64,000 bases of DNA from Burkholderiaceae bacterium (GTDB lineage: Bacteria; Pseudomonadota; Gammaproteobacteria; Burkholderiales; Burkholderiaceae_C), in assembly GCA_019751915.1 (NCBI GenBank), contig JAIEMS010000021.1, positions 17,288 through 81,287 on the forward strand. Reading direction: 5' to 3'. The notes under the pieces were generated by a model. The model was not told the DNA's origin. It did not search any database and saw nothing but the letters and a program-made list of their open reading frames with translations. Below, piece by piece: positions 46,648-56,551 of the stretch (positions within the stretch are counted from its first letter, which is position 1; the number at the start of each line of letters is the position of its first letter). The position numbers and the translations under genes are program-made.

Positions 46648-48146
46648 CCATTACCCCCTCCCTTGTTCCCGTCATCCTCTGCGGCGGTGCTGGCACACGC
46701 TTGTGGCCGCTCTCGCGCGAGACCTATCCCAAGCAGTTTTTGGCCTTGGCTGGTGAACACACCATGCTGCAAGATACGGCACTGCGCCTGCACGGTTTGC
46801 CCGCCAGCGTTGGGCTTGACAGCGCGCCCATCGTCGTCTGTAACGCCGAGCACCGCTTTTTGGCAGCGGGCCAACTGGCCGCCGTTGGCATCGACCATGC
46901 CCGCATCCTGCTCGAGCCTGCAGGTCGCAACACCGCCCCGGCCCTGACCTTGGCTGCCTTGCAAGCCTGTGCTGGAGGCGCTGACCCGATCTTGCTCGCC
47001 ATGCCTGCCGACCATGTCATTACCGACCGGCCTGCCCTGCACGCTGCGGTGGTGCAGGCCCATGCCGTTGCCAGTGAAGGTGCCATGGTGACTTTTGGCA
47101 TCGTTGCCGATCGCCCCGAAACCGGCTATGGCTACATCCAGCGCGGCGCAGCCCACGGCCACGGTGCTTGGCGCATTGCCAGCTTTGCCGAAAAACCCGA
47201 TGCTACGACGGCCCAGCGTTACCTCGACTCGGGCCTGTACCTTTGGAACAGCGGTTTGTTTATGGTGCGCGCCAGTGTTTGGTTGCACGCACTGGGCCAG
47301 TGCCGCCCCGATATCTTGCAAGCGTGCCAGCAAGCCATGCAACAGGCGGTGCACGACCTTGACTTCATCCGCCCCGATGTGGAGGCCTTCAAAGCCTGCC
47401 CCTCGGACTCCATCGACTACGCCGTTATGGAGCGCTTGCCGGTGCGTACCGAACTGGGGGTGCCTGCCTGCGTCTTGCCGCTGCAAGCGGGTTGGTCAGA
47501 TTTGGGCGCTTGGGATGCACTGTGGGAGGTCAGCGCCCACGATGCCGACCACAACGCCACCGTTGGCGATGCCGTGCTGCACGACTGCTCTGGCTCGCTG
47601 CTGCTGGCCAGCAGCCGTTTGGTCGCCGGTGTGGGCTTGAACAACATCGTAGTCATCGAAACCCCCGATGCGGTGTTGGTGGCCGATAAAAGCCAAACCC
47701 AAAACGTCAAGCACATCGTCGCCAAGCTCAAGGCCCAAGGCCATGCGCTGGCAAACATTCACCGCAAAATTCACCGCCCTTGGGGTTGGTACGACAGTAT
47801 TGATGGCGGTGCCCGTTTTCAGGTCAAGCGCATTGTGGTCAACCCCGGCGCTAGCCTGAGCTTGCAAATGCACCACCACCGCGCAGAGCACTGGATTGTG
47901 GTGCAGGGCACGGCCCAAGTCACCAACGGCGACAAGACCTTCTTGCTCGGCGAGAACGAATCGACCTTCATTCCGCTGGGCCATATGCACCGTTTGTCCA
48001 ATCCCGGCAAGCTGCCGCTCGAGATCATCGAGGTGCAATCGGGCAGCTATTTGGGCGAGGACGACATCGTGCGCTTTGAAGACACCTATGGCCGTGCCCC
48101 CGGTGAAGTGCCCATCATGCCCATCAACACCTTCAAAGCACTCTGA
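46644..48146 (+). CDS. manC: Mannose-1-phosphate guanylyltransferase / mannose-6-phosphate isomerase
   Basis: A two-domain enzyme of 500 residues. The nucleotidyltransferase part starts VPVILCGGAGTRLWPLSR and contains FAEKPD and ETGYGYI. The C-terminal cupin holds RPWGWYDSI, LQMHHHRAEHWIVVQG and ENESTFIPLGHMHRL, the type II PMI motif. It supplies GDP-mannose to Gmd, encoded 27 bases downstream. A separate phosphomannomutase is not in the window. Confidence 0.96.
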   Translation: MTITPSLVPVILCGGAGTRLWPLSRETYPKQFLALAGEHTMLQDTALRLHGLPASVGLDSAPIVVCNAEHRFLAAGQLAAVGIDHARILLEPAGRNTAPALTLAALQACAGGADPILLAMPADHVITDRPALHAAVVQAHAVASEGAMVTFGIVADRPETGYGYIQRGAAHGHGAWRIASFAEKPDATTAQRYLDSGLYLWNSGLFMVRASVWLHALGQCRPDILQACQQAMQQAVHDLDFIRPDVEAFKACPSDSIDYAVMERLPVRTELGVPACVLPLQAGWSDLGAWDALWEVSAHDADHNATVGDAVLHDCSGSLLLASSRLVAGVGLNNIVVIETPDAVLVADKSQTQNVKHIVAKLKAQGHALANIHRKIHRPWGWYDSIDGGARFQVKRIVVNPGASLSLQMHHHRAEHWIVVQGTAQVTNGDKTFLLGENESTFIPLGHMHRLSNPGKLPLEIIEVQSGSYLGEDDIVRFEDTYGRAPGEVPIMPINTFKAL

Positions 48147-49211
<1,065 letters not shown>

Positions 49212-49228
49212 CGATGGAAGCCGTACCT

Positions 49229-50095
49229 ATGCAGCGCGCACTGGTGACGGGTTTGAGCGGCTTTACCGGCCGCTACCTTCAAACCGAACTTGAGCAAAAT
49301 GGCTGGCAGGTTTTTGGTTTGGGCCAGACCCAACTGAACGATCCTGCGGGCTTGCAACAAATCGTCCAAGAGGTACGCCCCCACGCTGTGGTGCACTTGG
49401 CCGCGATTGCTTTTGTCGGCCACGGCGATGCTGAGGCCTTCTACCATGTCAATTTGATCGGCACTCGCCATCTGCTGGCGGCGCTGGCCACTTTGCCAGA
49501 AGCCCCGCGCAGTGTGTTGCTGGCCAGCAGTGCCAATGTGTACGGTAACGCTACTGTAGGCATGCTCGACGAGGCCACCCCGCCTCAGCCCGCCAATGAC
49601 TACGCGGTCAGCAAACTGGCCATGGAGCACATGGCACGGCTGTGGATGGACAAGCTCCCGATCACCATCGTTCGCCCTTTCAATTACACCGGGGCAGGGC
49701 AATCGGTTGATTTTTTACTGCCCAAAATTGTCGCCCACTACCAGCGCCGTGCCAGCACGCTGGAGTTGGGCAATCTGGACGTGTGGCGCGATTTTTCTGA
49801 TGTCCGCGCCGTGGTGCATGCTTACCGGCGCTTGTTGCAAGCCCATGCTGCCGGGCAGACCGTGAATGTGTGTTCGGGTCGTACCCATAGCCTGCGCGAG
49901 GTGCTGGCATTGGTCGAGGATATCAGCGGCCACCAGTTGCAAGTGCAGGTCAACCCTGCCTTTGTCCGTGCCAATGAGGTCAAAACCCTCAGCGGTAACC
50001 CTGCCCGTCTGCGCACCCTGATCGGCACCGACTGGTGTAGCCCGCCCCTGCAAGACACGCTGCGCTGGATGCTTGAGCAGCCGGCGTTGGCCTAG
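49229..50095 (+). CDS. rmd: GDP-6-deoxy-D-mannose reductase (GDP-D-rhamnose synthase)
   Basis: Reduces the Gmd product to GDP-D-rhamnose. 288 residues from ATG 49229, chosen for GGAAG 8 bases before it; ATG 49214 would add five. An extended SDR with TGLSGFTGRYLQ, HLAAIAFVGH, SSANVYGN and YAVSKLAMEH. Similarity is to RMD rather than the fucose synthase WcaG or the C-4 epimerising enzymes, so the sugar should be D-rhamnose. The start of the next gene is 8 bases after the stop. Confidence 0.88.
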   Translation: MQRALVTGLSGFTGRYLQTELEQNGWQVFGLGQTQLNDPAGLQQIVQEVRPHAVVHLAAIAFVGHGDAEAFYHVNLIGTRHLLAALATLPEAPRSVLLASSANVYGNATVGMLDEATPPQPANDYAVSKLAMEHMARLWMDKLPITIVRPFNYTGAGQSVDFLLPKIVAHYQRRASTLELGNLDVWRDFSDVRAVVHAYRRLLQAHAAGQTVNVCSGRTHSLREVLALVEDISGHQLQVQVNPAFVRANEVKTLSGNPARLRTLIGTDWCSPPLQDTLRWMLEQPALA

Positions 50096-50102
50096 GCGCA
50101 CC

Positions 50103-51260
50103 ATGTCCATCGATCTGATTTTGGGTGCTGACAGCATCAGCCCGCCCCTGACCGGCATTGGTCGCTATGCTTTTGAATTGGCAAAGGGCCTGCACCAGCA
50201 CGCCGGCATGGGCCGGGTGCGGTATTTTTCGCTGGGGCGTTGGGTGAGCTTGGAGTCGTTGCTGCATGCCGACACTGCGCCGCCCAGTACCCAGCGCAGT
50301 GTGCGCAGCATTTTGGCGGGTAACCGTGCTGCGGTGCAGGCATTTCGGCTGCTGATGCCATCGCTGCAACGCTTGCGTTTGCGTACCCAAGGCGATGCCA
50401 TTTTCCACTCACCCAATTATTTTTTGCCGCCCTTTGGTGGGCGTACCGTCACCACGGTTCACGACCTATCGCACCACATTTACCCGCAGTTTCACCCGGC
50501 AGCGCGCATTGACTACATGCGCCGTATGCTGCCCGAAAGCCTGCGCCGCACCACCCACGTCATTACCGTGTCGGAGTCAGCCCGGCACGATTTAATCCAA
50601 TACTTTAACCACCCAGCCGACCAAATCACGGCCATCCCATTGGGGGCTGACCCGGCGTTTCGACCGCACAGTGCGGCGGAACTCGCGCCGGTATTGGCAC
50701 GTCTGGGCTTGCAGCCGCACAGCTACAGCTTGTATGTCGGCACTATTGAGCCACGCAAAAACCTCGATCGTTTGCTCACGGCGTACGAGGCCCTGCCCGT
50801 GGCGCTGCGCCAACACCATCCGTTGGTGATGGCTGGCGGTGCCGGCTGGTGCTCCGAGCACACCCACGAGCGCATGGCCCGCGCTGCCAGTGCGGGCTGG
50901 CTGCACTACTTGCGCTATGTGGCGCAAGCCGACCTGCCCGTGCTCTATGCCGGTGCGCGGTTGTTTGTGTACCCATCGCTGTACGAAGGCTTTGGCCTGC
51001 CTGTGCTGGAAGCAATGGCCTCTGGGGTGCCGGTGGTTACCTCCAACACATCCTCCCTGCCAGAGGTGGTGGGCACCGTTGCGCTGCAAATTGCACCGGA
51101 AGATACCGCTGCCTTGACGGCAGCGATGTACCAAGCCTTGCAAGACGATGCATGGCGCGCCCAAGCTGCCAGTGCAGGGCTAGCCCGTGCAGCCCAGTTT
51201 AGTTGGCAGACCTGCATTGATCGCACAGTGCAGGTTTACCGAGATATTGCCTCTTCATGA
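50103..51260 (+). CDS. Family 4 glycosyltransferase (GT-B fold)
   Basis: 385 residues from ATG 50103. The N-terminal half has GIGRYAFELAKGL and TVHDLSHHIYPQFHP. The C-terminal nucleotide-sugar domain has YVGTIEPRKNLDRLL and the E-x7-E motif in YEGFGLPVLEAMASG. The first-half layout is like mannosyl- and rhamnosyltransferases of O-antigen clusters. With rmd upstream, a D-rhamnosyl or mannosyl transfer is likely. It overlaps wzm by 4 bases. Confidence 0.9.
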   Translation: MSIDLILGADSISPPLTGIGRYAFELAKGLHQHAGMGRVRYFSLGRWVSLESLLHADTAPPSTQRSVRSILAGNRAAVQAFRLLMPSLQRLRLRTQGDAIFHSPNYFLPPFGGRTVTTVHDLSHHIYPQFHPAARIDYMRRMLPESLRRTTHVITVSESARHDLIQYFNHPADQITAIPLGADPAFRPHSAAELAPVLARLGLQPHSYSLYVGTIEPRKNLDRLLTAYEALPVALRQHHPLVMAGGAGWCSEHTHERMARAASAGWLHYLRYVAQADLPVLYAGARLFVYPSLYEGFGLPVLEAMASGVPVVTSNTSSLPEVVGTVALQIAPEDTAALTAAMYQALQDDAWRAQAASAGLARAAQFSWQTCIDRTVQVYRDIASS

Positions 51261-52090
51261 ATCCACACCAACCCGCACTGACTTCCCCGGTAGCGCTTGC
51301 GCGCAGTCTGTGGCGCAACCGCAGCCTGATCGTTCAGCTGATTCAACGTGACGTGATTGGTCGCTACAACGGCTCTATTTTTGGTTTGGCGTGGTCATTT
51401 TTTAATCCCTTGCTCCTGCTAACGGTGTATGCCTTTGTGTTTACCGTGGCTTTTAAATCGCAATGGGCTGGTGCTGGCGAGGGTCAGGGCAAGGGTTATT
51501 TTTCTATCATGTTGTTTGTCGGCATGATTGTTCACGGCTTCTTTGCTGAATGCCTGACCCGCGCCCCCGGTGTCATTGTTGGCAATGCCAACTACGTTAA
51601 GAAGGTCGTTTTTCCGCTCGAAATTTTGCCTGCCGTGGCGGTGGGGTCAGCACTGTTTCATACCCTCATTAGCGTTAGTGTTTTGCTGGCAGGGGTTCTG
51701 GCATTGCAGCAGTCATTGCATGCCACGGCCCTGCTGGTGCCGCTGGTGCTGTTGCCGTTGGTGCTGTTGGCCCAAGGCGTGACTTGGTTGCTGGCAGCGC
51801 TGGGGGTTTATCTGCGCGACATTGCCCACAGCACGGGCCTGTTGGCAACGATCTTGGCTTTTGTCTCGCCGGTCTTTTACCCGGCCAGTGCATTGCCTGA
51901 GCCTTATGCGCGCTGGATTTACCTGAACCCCCTCACGTGGGTGATCGAGACCACACGGGATGTCTTGGTGCAAGGCTTGGCCCCGCATTGGGGGCATTGG
52001 TTGATTGCTACCAGCGTCAGCGCCGTGGTGTGCTGGTTGGGGTACTGGAGCTTTCAAAAGTCGCGCCCCGGCTTTGCCGATGTGCTTTAA
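51257..52090 (+). CDS. wzm: ABC-2 type polysaccharide export permease Wzm
   Basis: 277 residues with six membrane segments. Family signatures are RDVIGRYNGSIFGLAWSFFNP near the N-terminus and YLNPLTWVIETTRDVLVQG in the last third. It forms the channel that moves undecaprenyl-linked glycan across the inner membrane. Its ATPase Wzt is not downstream but encoded on the opposite strand 3 kb away. The last 4 bases overlap the end of the convergent radical SAM gene. Confidence 0.93.
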   Translation: MNPHQPALTSPVALARSLWRNRSLIVQLIQRDVIGRYNGSIFGLAWSFFNPLLLLTVYAFVFTVAFKSQWAGAGEGQGKGYFSIMLFVGMIVHGFFAECLTRAPGVIVGNANYVKKVVFPLEILPAVAVGSALFHTLISVSVLLAGVLALQQSLHATALLVPLVLLPLVLLAQGVTWLLAALGVYLRDIAHSTGLLATILAFVSPVFYPASALPEPYARWIYLNPLTWVIETTRDVLVQGLAPHWGHWLIATSVSAVVCWLGYWSFQKSRPGFADVL

Positions 52091-53409
52091 CCGCCGCCCA
52101 CCATCTTGCTCATCCAAATCGGCAAGCGCCGCTTCCAAGAGGGCGCTGGTGCCGGTGCTGGCAAACCAGCCGGAGCTAAACGCGCTGCATAAGCCGCCGA
52201 AAATGCTGTGGGGTCACTGCGTACCAGTCCAAACAACGGAGCCAAATCGGGGTACAAATTGGCTGCTTGGCTGGCGAAATGATCGACCACCAAATCGGCC
52301 CGGTGCGAATACAGCTCCAGCATCGGGGTCGGCATCTGGCAGCCTTCACAGATATTGCCTTGGTGCACAAAGTCGCCGACGGTGCGTATCGTTTCTAGTT
52401 TGCCCGATTGGCGCAATTGCGCCAGCAGGTGGTGGCCGGCCACATCACTGCGGGCGCGTTGAAACATGCCGTTGTTCCAAACATCACCAAATGCAGTCCC
52501 ACCCGGCGATACCGTTCCCATGTCCCAATCGTCTTCCCACGGGGCGCAGCAGGGCGACACCGAGCCATCGGCATTCACAATCGAATACAAATAATGCCAA
52601 GCACAGCTACCGGCTGTTCGTGCCTCAATTTCGGCGGGAATAAACGGCTCCCGGCAGCGCTCGTTAAATCCGCCCAGCGATTCGCCTTGGCGGTAACTGG
52701 GCAAAAGTTGTTCGCGCAGTTCGGGCGAAATCGAGGCCTCGCGCCGGACAAACTCAATGCCGTGCTGGGCGCAAAAATCGCGCGCCGCTTCAATCTCGTG
52801 CTCATTAAAACGAAACACCAAGTAGTTCCAAACTACTTCCAACCGGCTACCGAGCCGGTCACGGGCACGCGCCAAACGCAGCAAATTATCGCGGGCCAGA
52901 TCAAACCGTCCCTTGATGCGGTACTGCCCATAGCTCTCTTGGCTAAAACCGTCGATAGAAGCCTCGATCCGGTCGATCCCTGAGAGCACCAAGGCATCAA
53001 TGGCTTCATCCGAGAGCTGGAGCGACAAATTGGTATTGGTGTCGGTGGCAATGCCCCGCTCGGCCAGTGCGTGGATAAAGTAGGTCAGATCGCGGTTCAG
53101 GAGCGGTTCGCCCCAGTTGTACAAATGCACAAAAAACAGCGAATCGCCCAACTCGGCCAGCACCGCATCAAACAGCTCACGCCCCAGCAAGGTGCGTTGG
53201 CGATAACGCTTGCGTCCCTCGGGCATTTGGCGGGCATTCTCTAGCCCGGTCGGGCACATGGGACACTGCAATTGGCAGGTTGAGGCCGGGTCCAGCAGCA
53301 GCATGAACGGGCGCGAGCGTACCTCCAGTGCCCCGGTCTGGCGTTCGTGGTGGGCCAGCAAAAAGTTCTCGAATGCGGCACGTTCAGTGCGGTGGGGGCG
53401 AATGCTCAT
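52087..53409 (-). CDS. Radical SAM protein with SPASM-like C-terminal cysteines
   Basis: 440 residues from ATG 53409, which overlaps the preceding stop (ATGA). Cys45-x3-Cys49-x2-Cys52 (CQLQCPMC) binds the 4Fe-4S cluster. NWGEPLLNRD follows. Further cysteines (GSCAWHYLY, SPCCAPWEDD, CEGCQMP) suggest an auxiliary cluster domain. Such proteins occur in many polysaccharide loci but the reaction is unknown; sugar or protein modification are both possible. It is the last gene of the minus-strand operon. Confidence 0.88.
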   Translation of the reverse strand: MSIRPHRTERAAFENFLLAHHERQTGALEVRSRPFMLLLDPASTCQLQCPMCPTGLENARQMPEGRKRYRQRTLLGRELFDAVLAELGDSLFFVHLYNWGEPLLNRDLTYFIHALAERGIATDTNTNLSLQLSDEAIDALVLSGIDRIEASIDGFSQESYGQYRIKGRFDLARDNLLRLARARDRLGSRLEVVWNYLVFRFNEHEIEAARDFCAQHGIEFVRREASISPELREQLLPSYRQGESLGGFNERCREPFIPAEIEARTAGSCAWHYLYSIVNADGSVSPCCAPWEDDWDMGTVSPGGTAFGDVWNNGMFQRARSDVAGHHLLAQLRQSGKLETIRTVGDFVHQGNICEGCQMPTPMLELYSHRADLVVDHFASQAANLYPDLAPLFGLVRSDPTAFSAAYAARLAPAGLPAPAPAPSWKRRLPIWMSKMVGGG

Positions 53410-54248
53410 TGTGAGGTCAGGGGTCGTTGCGCCCGGATGATGTAGGCCAAATACGGCGGGCTTTGGGGTGTAGGCTCGTAAATGGGGGGCCAGTAGTAAC
53501 CACATCCCAAGCGCGGCGTGTTGAGTACCTGCACCTGCGTAAAACCGGCTTGTGCCAAGTGTGCCAATACGTCTTCACAGCCAAAAACCCGCAACTCTAG
53601 CGTGGCTCCAGCACCCCCGTGAAATTCGGGCGTTGCATCCAGATGCAAAGAACCATCGGTGTGTTTCCAGACCACGGCGGGTTGACCAAAGGCCTGCACG
53701 GTTTCAAACCCGACCATGCCGGGATAGTGTTCTTGCGTGTGCGCCTGTGTGGTGTAGGGCACACTAAAAACCAACCAGCCCCCCGGTTTGAGCAGTGCCA
53801 GCAAATTGTCAAAGGCTTTCTGTACGGGGGCCAACACATGCTCCAGCACGTCGCTGGACAGCACAAAATCATGGCAACCCAGCCACTCGGCACCGGGATG
53901 GAGTATGTCTAGGTGCGGTGTTTGGTCAAAGTGGGTATTGACGTAGGCCATCTTGCTCGCCAGCAAATCGGCGTAGCCCGGCCAATCGCTCATGCCCAAA
54001 CCACGCAATGTGGGTTGATCGGGCCAACGCGCCAGCGGCACATGGCTGGGCATGCCCAGTGCATCGGCCAATGCCGCCACCATGCCACGAAACCGGGCAT
54101 TGGCCCCACAGTCGGGGCACAAGGCTTTTTCGCGGTGAAAAATTTCCACCTGCTCGCAGTGCAAGCACCCGCACACATTGCAGACAAAATCAAGCCACGG
54201 CCCAGCCACCTGTGGCAGCGCCATGCCCCCGGCTACTTTGTTATTCAT
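53406..54248 (-). CDS. SAM-dependent methyltransferase with N-terminal zinc knuckle
   Basis: 280 residues from ATG 54248, which overlaps the previous gene by 8 bases. The N-terminus carries paired cysteines (Cys23, Cys26, Cys28, Cys31, then Cys44 and Cys47 in CPDCGANARFRG), a zinc knuckle. The methyltransferase part has DFVLSSDVLEHV and LLKPGGWLVFSVPY, class I motifs; the first glycine-rich motif is weak. Type and context suggest methylation of a surface sugar or lipid-linked glycan. It could serve as a chain-capping enzyme recognised by Wzt, but this is inference. Confidence 0.8.
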   Translation of the reverse strand: MNNKVAGGMALPQVAGPWLDFVCNVCGCLHCEQVEIFHREKALCPDCGANARFRGMVAALADALGMPSHVPLARWPDQPTLRGLGMSDWPGYADLLASKMAYVNTHFDQTPHLDILHPGAEWLGCHDFVLSSDVLEHVLAPVQKAFDNLLALLKPGGWLVFSVPYTTQAHTQEHYPGMVGFETVQAFGQPAVVWKHTDGSLHLDATPEFHGGAGATLELRVFGCEDVLAHLAQAGFTQVQVLNTPRLGCGYYWPPIYEPTPQSPPYLAYIIRAQRPLTSQ

Positions 54249-55122
54249 AATAGATGTAGGGGTTGATTTTGACGGCACCAATGCGTGCCACCAAAGCAGC
54301 CATGTCCACGCCAGCGGGCACTTGCAGCACCTCGTAAATCTCGCGTGCGGGCAGGGAAATACGGCCTAATTCTTCCCAACTGTGCAAATCGAGTGCGACC
54401 ACCGCCGCCGAGGCCAGTCCGCCGGGGTCGGGGGTGCGCGATGCACTCAAGCCGACAAACAGTGCTTGACGACCAATGGCAATACCACGCGTGTAGCCAT
54501 TGAGTACCTTGCGCCGCTTTTCACGGCCTTGGCGGTCAAACAGGGCAATCGAGCGGGTCTCAGAGTCGGCCAACAGCAAATCTGCACCCCACGGTTTGAG
54601 ACTGTGCGGCTGCGATAGTCCGGTAATCAATGGCTCGACCCCATCGAGGGCGCGCACAAAGCCTGCCCCAGCGCTGGCTCCCTTGTAGGCGCGGCGCTCT
54701 GCAAACATACCAAAGGCGGAAAACACCACTTCATCGCCCCAGCGGGCCAAGCAGTTAATGTGCAGCGAATCCAACTCGCCCGCAAAGCCCCAGCGCTGCG
54801 CTGGGCGCAAGTCGGGGTCTACGCGCACCACTTCGTTGTGGTCGGTGCTGACCATTAAAAAGCCATCGTCTACCCACAGCACGTCGTGAATGTCGGCACA
54901 GTGGATGGCCGCTGCCACACTGGTAAAGGCACCGCCCTCGCTGTAAATCACCCAGTCGGCAGGTTGCAGTCCGCGTACCAACGTGCTGCCACGCAGGGCC
55001 AGTCCGGTGCTCGACAGCCCATCAAGGTGCTGCACTTGCCCGCCCCGCAGGGCGAATAATCCCCCCCCATTGGGCGAAGACACCAGCAAATCGTCAAACA
55101 AAGTTTCTGGATTGAATTTCAA
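54241..55122 (-). CDS. DUF4915 family protein (TIGR03032-like)
   Basis: 293 residues starting MKFNPETLFDDLLVSSPNGG; the LLVSSPNGGGL segment is the start of DUF4915. Repeated strand patterns (VLWVDDGFLMVSTDHNEVVRVD, DLLLADSETRSIALFD) suggest a beta-propeller. Members occur alone or fused to glycosyltransferases in polysaccharide loci. Their role is unknown, perhaps glycan recognition. It lies between wzt and the methyltransferase gene, with 1 base to wzt and an overlap at the other end. Confidence 0.75.
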   Translation of the reverse strand: MKFNPETLFDDLLVSSPNGGGLFALRGGQVQHLDGLSSTGLALRGSTLVRGLQPADWVIYSEGGAFTSVAAAIHCADIHDVLWVDDGFLMVSTDHNEVVRVDPDLRPAQRWGFAGELDSLHINCLARWGDEVVFSAFGMFAERRAYKGASAGAGFVRALDGVEPLITGLSQPHSLKPWGADLLLADSETRSIALFDRQGREKRRKVLNGYTRGIAIGRQALFVGLSASRTPDPGGLASAAVVALDLHSWEELGRISLPAREIYEVLQVPAGVDMAALVARIGAVKINPYIYYE

Positions 55123-55123
55123 T

Positions 55124-56551
55124 TTAAGCTCCTGCCAACGAAACCTGCGTCTCTACGGGCGTAAACCCCTGAAAGGCACACAAACTGACCAACTCGGTCG
55201 AGGTATTGCCCACTTGCGGCAATACCCGCAGTGCGATGGCATCGACAATGCGGTGCAAAAAACACTCCTCGCCATCGACCAAGCCCAGCACCCCGCAGCT
55301 TAGAAAGTAGGTGCCCGGATTCATGAGGCAATCGAACTCGAACGCTACCTCCAGCGTTTGCCCCGCGCCGACCCAAGCCAGCGATGCTTGAATCGACGGT
55401 GCCGACACCGCACCGCTCAATTGCACCCCCGACAGCGTTTTGATCAGCATGCCAAAGCGCACCTGATTGGCACCGACCTCAAACGCCACCCGGTAGCGGT
55501 AGACGTAGCGCTCGCCACGCACCAGTGCATTGACCTGTTCACCGGCCAACGTAAACACCGCCGGGGCCAGAATGTGTGCCCCGCGCGAAGCATAAGCCAG
55601 CGTCGTGCTGGGGACAAAACCTGCATCAAAAAAGGCTTTTAGTGCTGGCGCAGCTTGATTTTGTTGCTCTTTATTTTGTAGCAAATCAGGGGAAGGGATG
55701 TGCGCGGCCTGACCAGAATGCGTGTTGCCACCCTTGTCTTGCAGAGCGGCCACCATCTCATCACGCACCCGCTGGCGATCGGTCGCAGGGGCATAGAGCA
55801 ACTTTTGGTAGCGGCTGACCACATCGCCGGGTTTGCCTACTGCCAGCAACTCGCCGCCATCGAGCAAGATGGCACGGTCACACAACTCGACCACCGTAGC
55901 GCCGGAATGCGAGACAAACAACACCGTCATGCCGTCGGCCTTGAGGGTCTCGATGCGGGCAAAGCATTTGCGTTGGAACAGCTCGTCACCGACCGACAGC
56001 GCCTCATCGACCACGAGGATGTCTGGACTCAGGTTGATGGCCACAGCAAAGGCCAGCCGCACCGCCATCCCCGACGAATACGTTTTGACCGGTTGTTCTA
56101 AAAACGCCCCAATATCGGCAAAAGCGGCAATGGCATCAAAGCGCTGCTCTACCTCGGCCCGGCCCAGACCCAACACCGCAGCGTTCATGAACACATTGTC
56201 GCGCCCCGAGAACTCGGGGTTAAACCCCGAACCAAGCTCCAGCAGCGCCGCCACCCGCCCGTGGGTGCGCACCGTGCCTACCGTGGGTGTCAGGGTGCCG
56301 CAAATGCACTGCAACAAGGTCGACTTACCGGAGCCATTGCGACCGACAATGCCCACAGTCTCGTTGCGCCCCACCGACAGTGACACCTCGCGCAGTGCCC
56401 AAAACTCGCTGTAATACTGGGTGGGCGTTTTTCCTGCCCAACGCTGCAGCGGCGGAACCAGCGCTTGGCGCAAGCGGTCACCGGGGTTGTTGTAGGTGTG
56501 AAAACACTTCGATAGCCCTGCTACCTCAATCACGGGCGCATGGACACTCAT
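55124..56551 (-). CDS. wzt: Polysaccharide ABC transporter ATPase Wzt with C-terminal cargo domain
   Basis: 475 residues. The ATPase (about 1-250) has Walker A GIVGRNGSGKST, signature YSSGMAVRLAFAVA and Walker B ILVVDEALSVGD, as in KpsT/Wzt. The C-terminal beta-sandwich (about 310-470) is the Wzt-type domain that binds the modified end of finished chains in known O8/O9a systems. The linker (about 288-307) is Gln/Asn-rich and matches a dispersed repeat. Its permease Wzm is on the other strand. It overlaps the glycosyltransferase gene upstream by 4 bases. Confidence 0.93.
   Translation of the reverse strand: MSVHAPVIEVAGLSKCFHTYNNPGDRLRQALVPPLQRWAGKTPTQYYSEFWALREVSLSVGRNETVGIVGRNGSGKSTLLQCICGTLTPTVGTVRTHGRVAALLELGSGFNPEFSGRDNVFMNAAVLGLGRAEVEQRFDAIAAFADIGAFLEQPVKTYSSGMAVRLAFAVAINLSPDILVVDEALSVGDELFQRKCFARIETLKADGMTVLFVSHSGATVVELCDRAILLDGGELLAVGKPGDVVSRYQKLLYAPATDRQRVRDEMVAALQDKGGNTHSGQAAHIPSPDLLQNKEQQNQAAPALKAFFDAGFVPSTTLAYASRGAHILAPAVFTLAGEQVNALVRGERYVYRYRVAFEVGANQVRFGMLIKTLSGVQLSGAVSAPSIQASLAWVGAGQTLEVAFEFDCLMNPGTYFLSCGVLGLVDGEECFLHRIVDAIALRVLPQVGNTSTELVSLCAFQGFTPVETQVSLAGA
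55636..55688 (-). repeat. Possible dispersed-repeat copy in the Wzt linker
   Basis: Minus strand: ATTTGCTACAAAATAAAGAGC, then AAGCTGCGCCAGCACT. The word GCTACAAAATAA is identical to that in the copy after fabH. It encodes residues in the LLQNKEQQNQAAPA linker. Confidence 0.45.
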
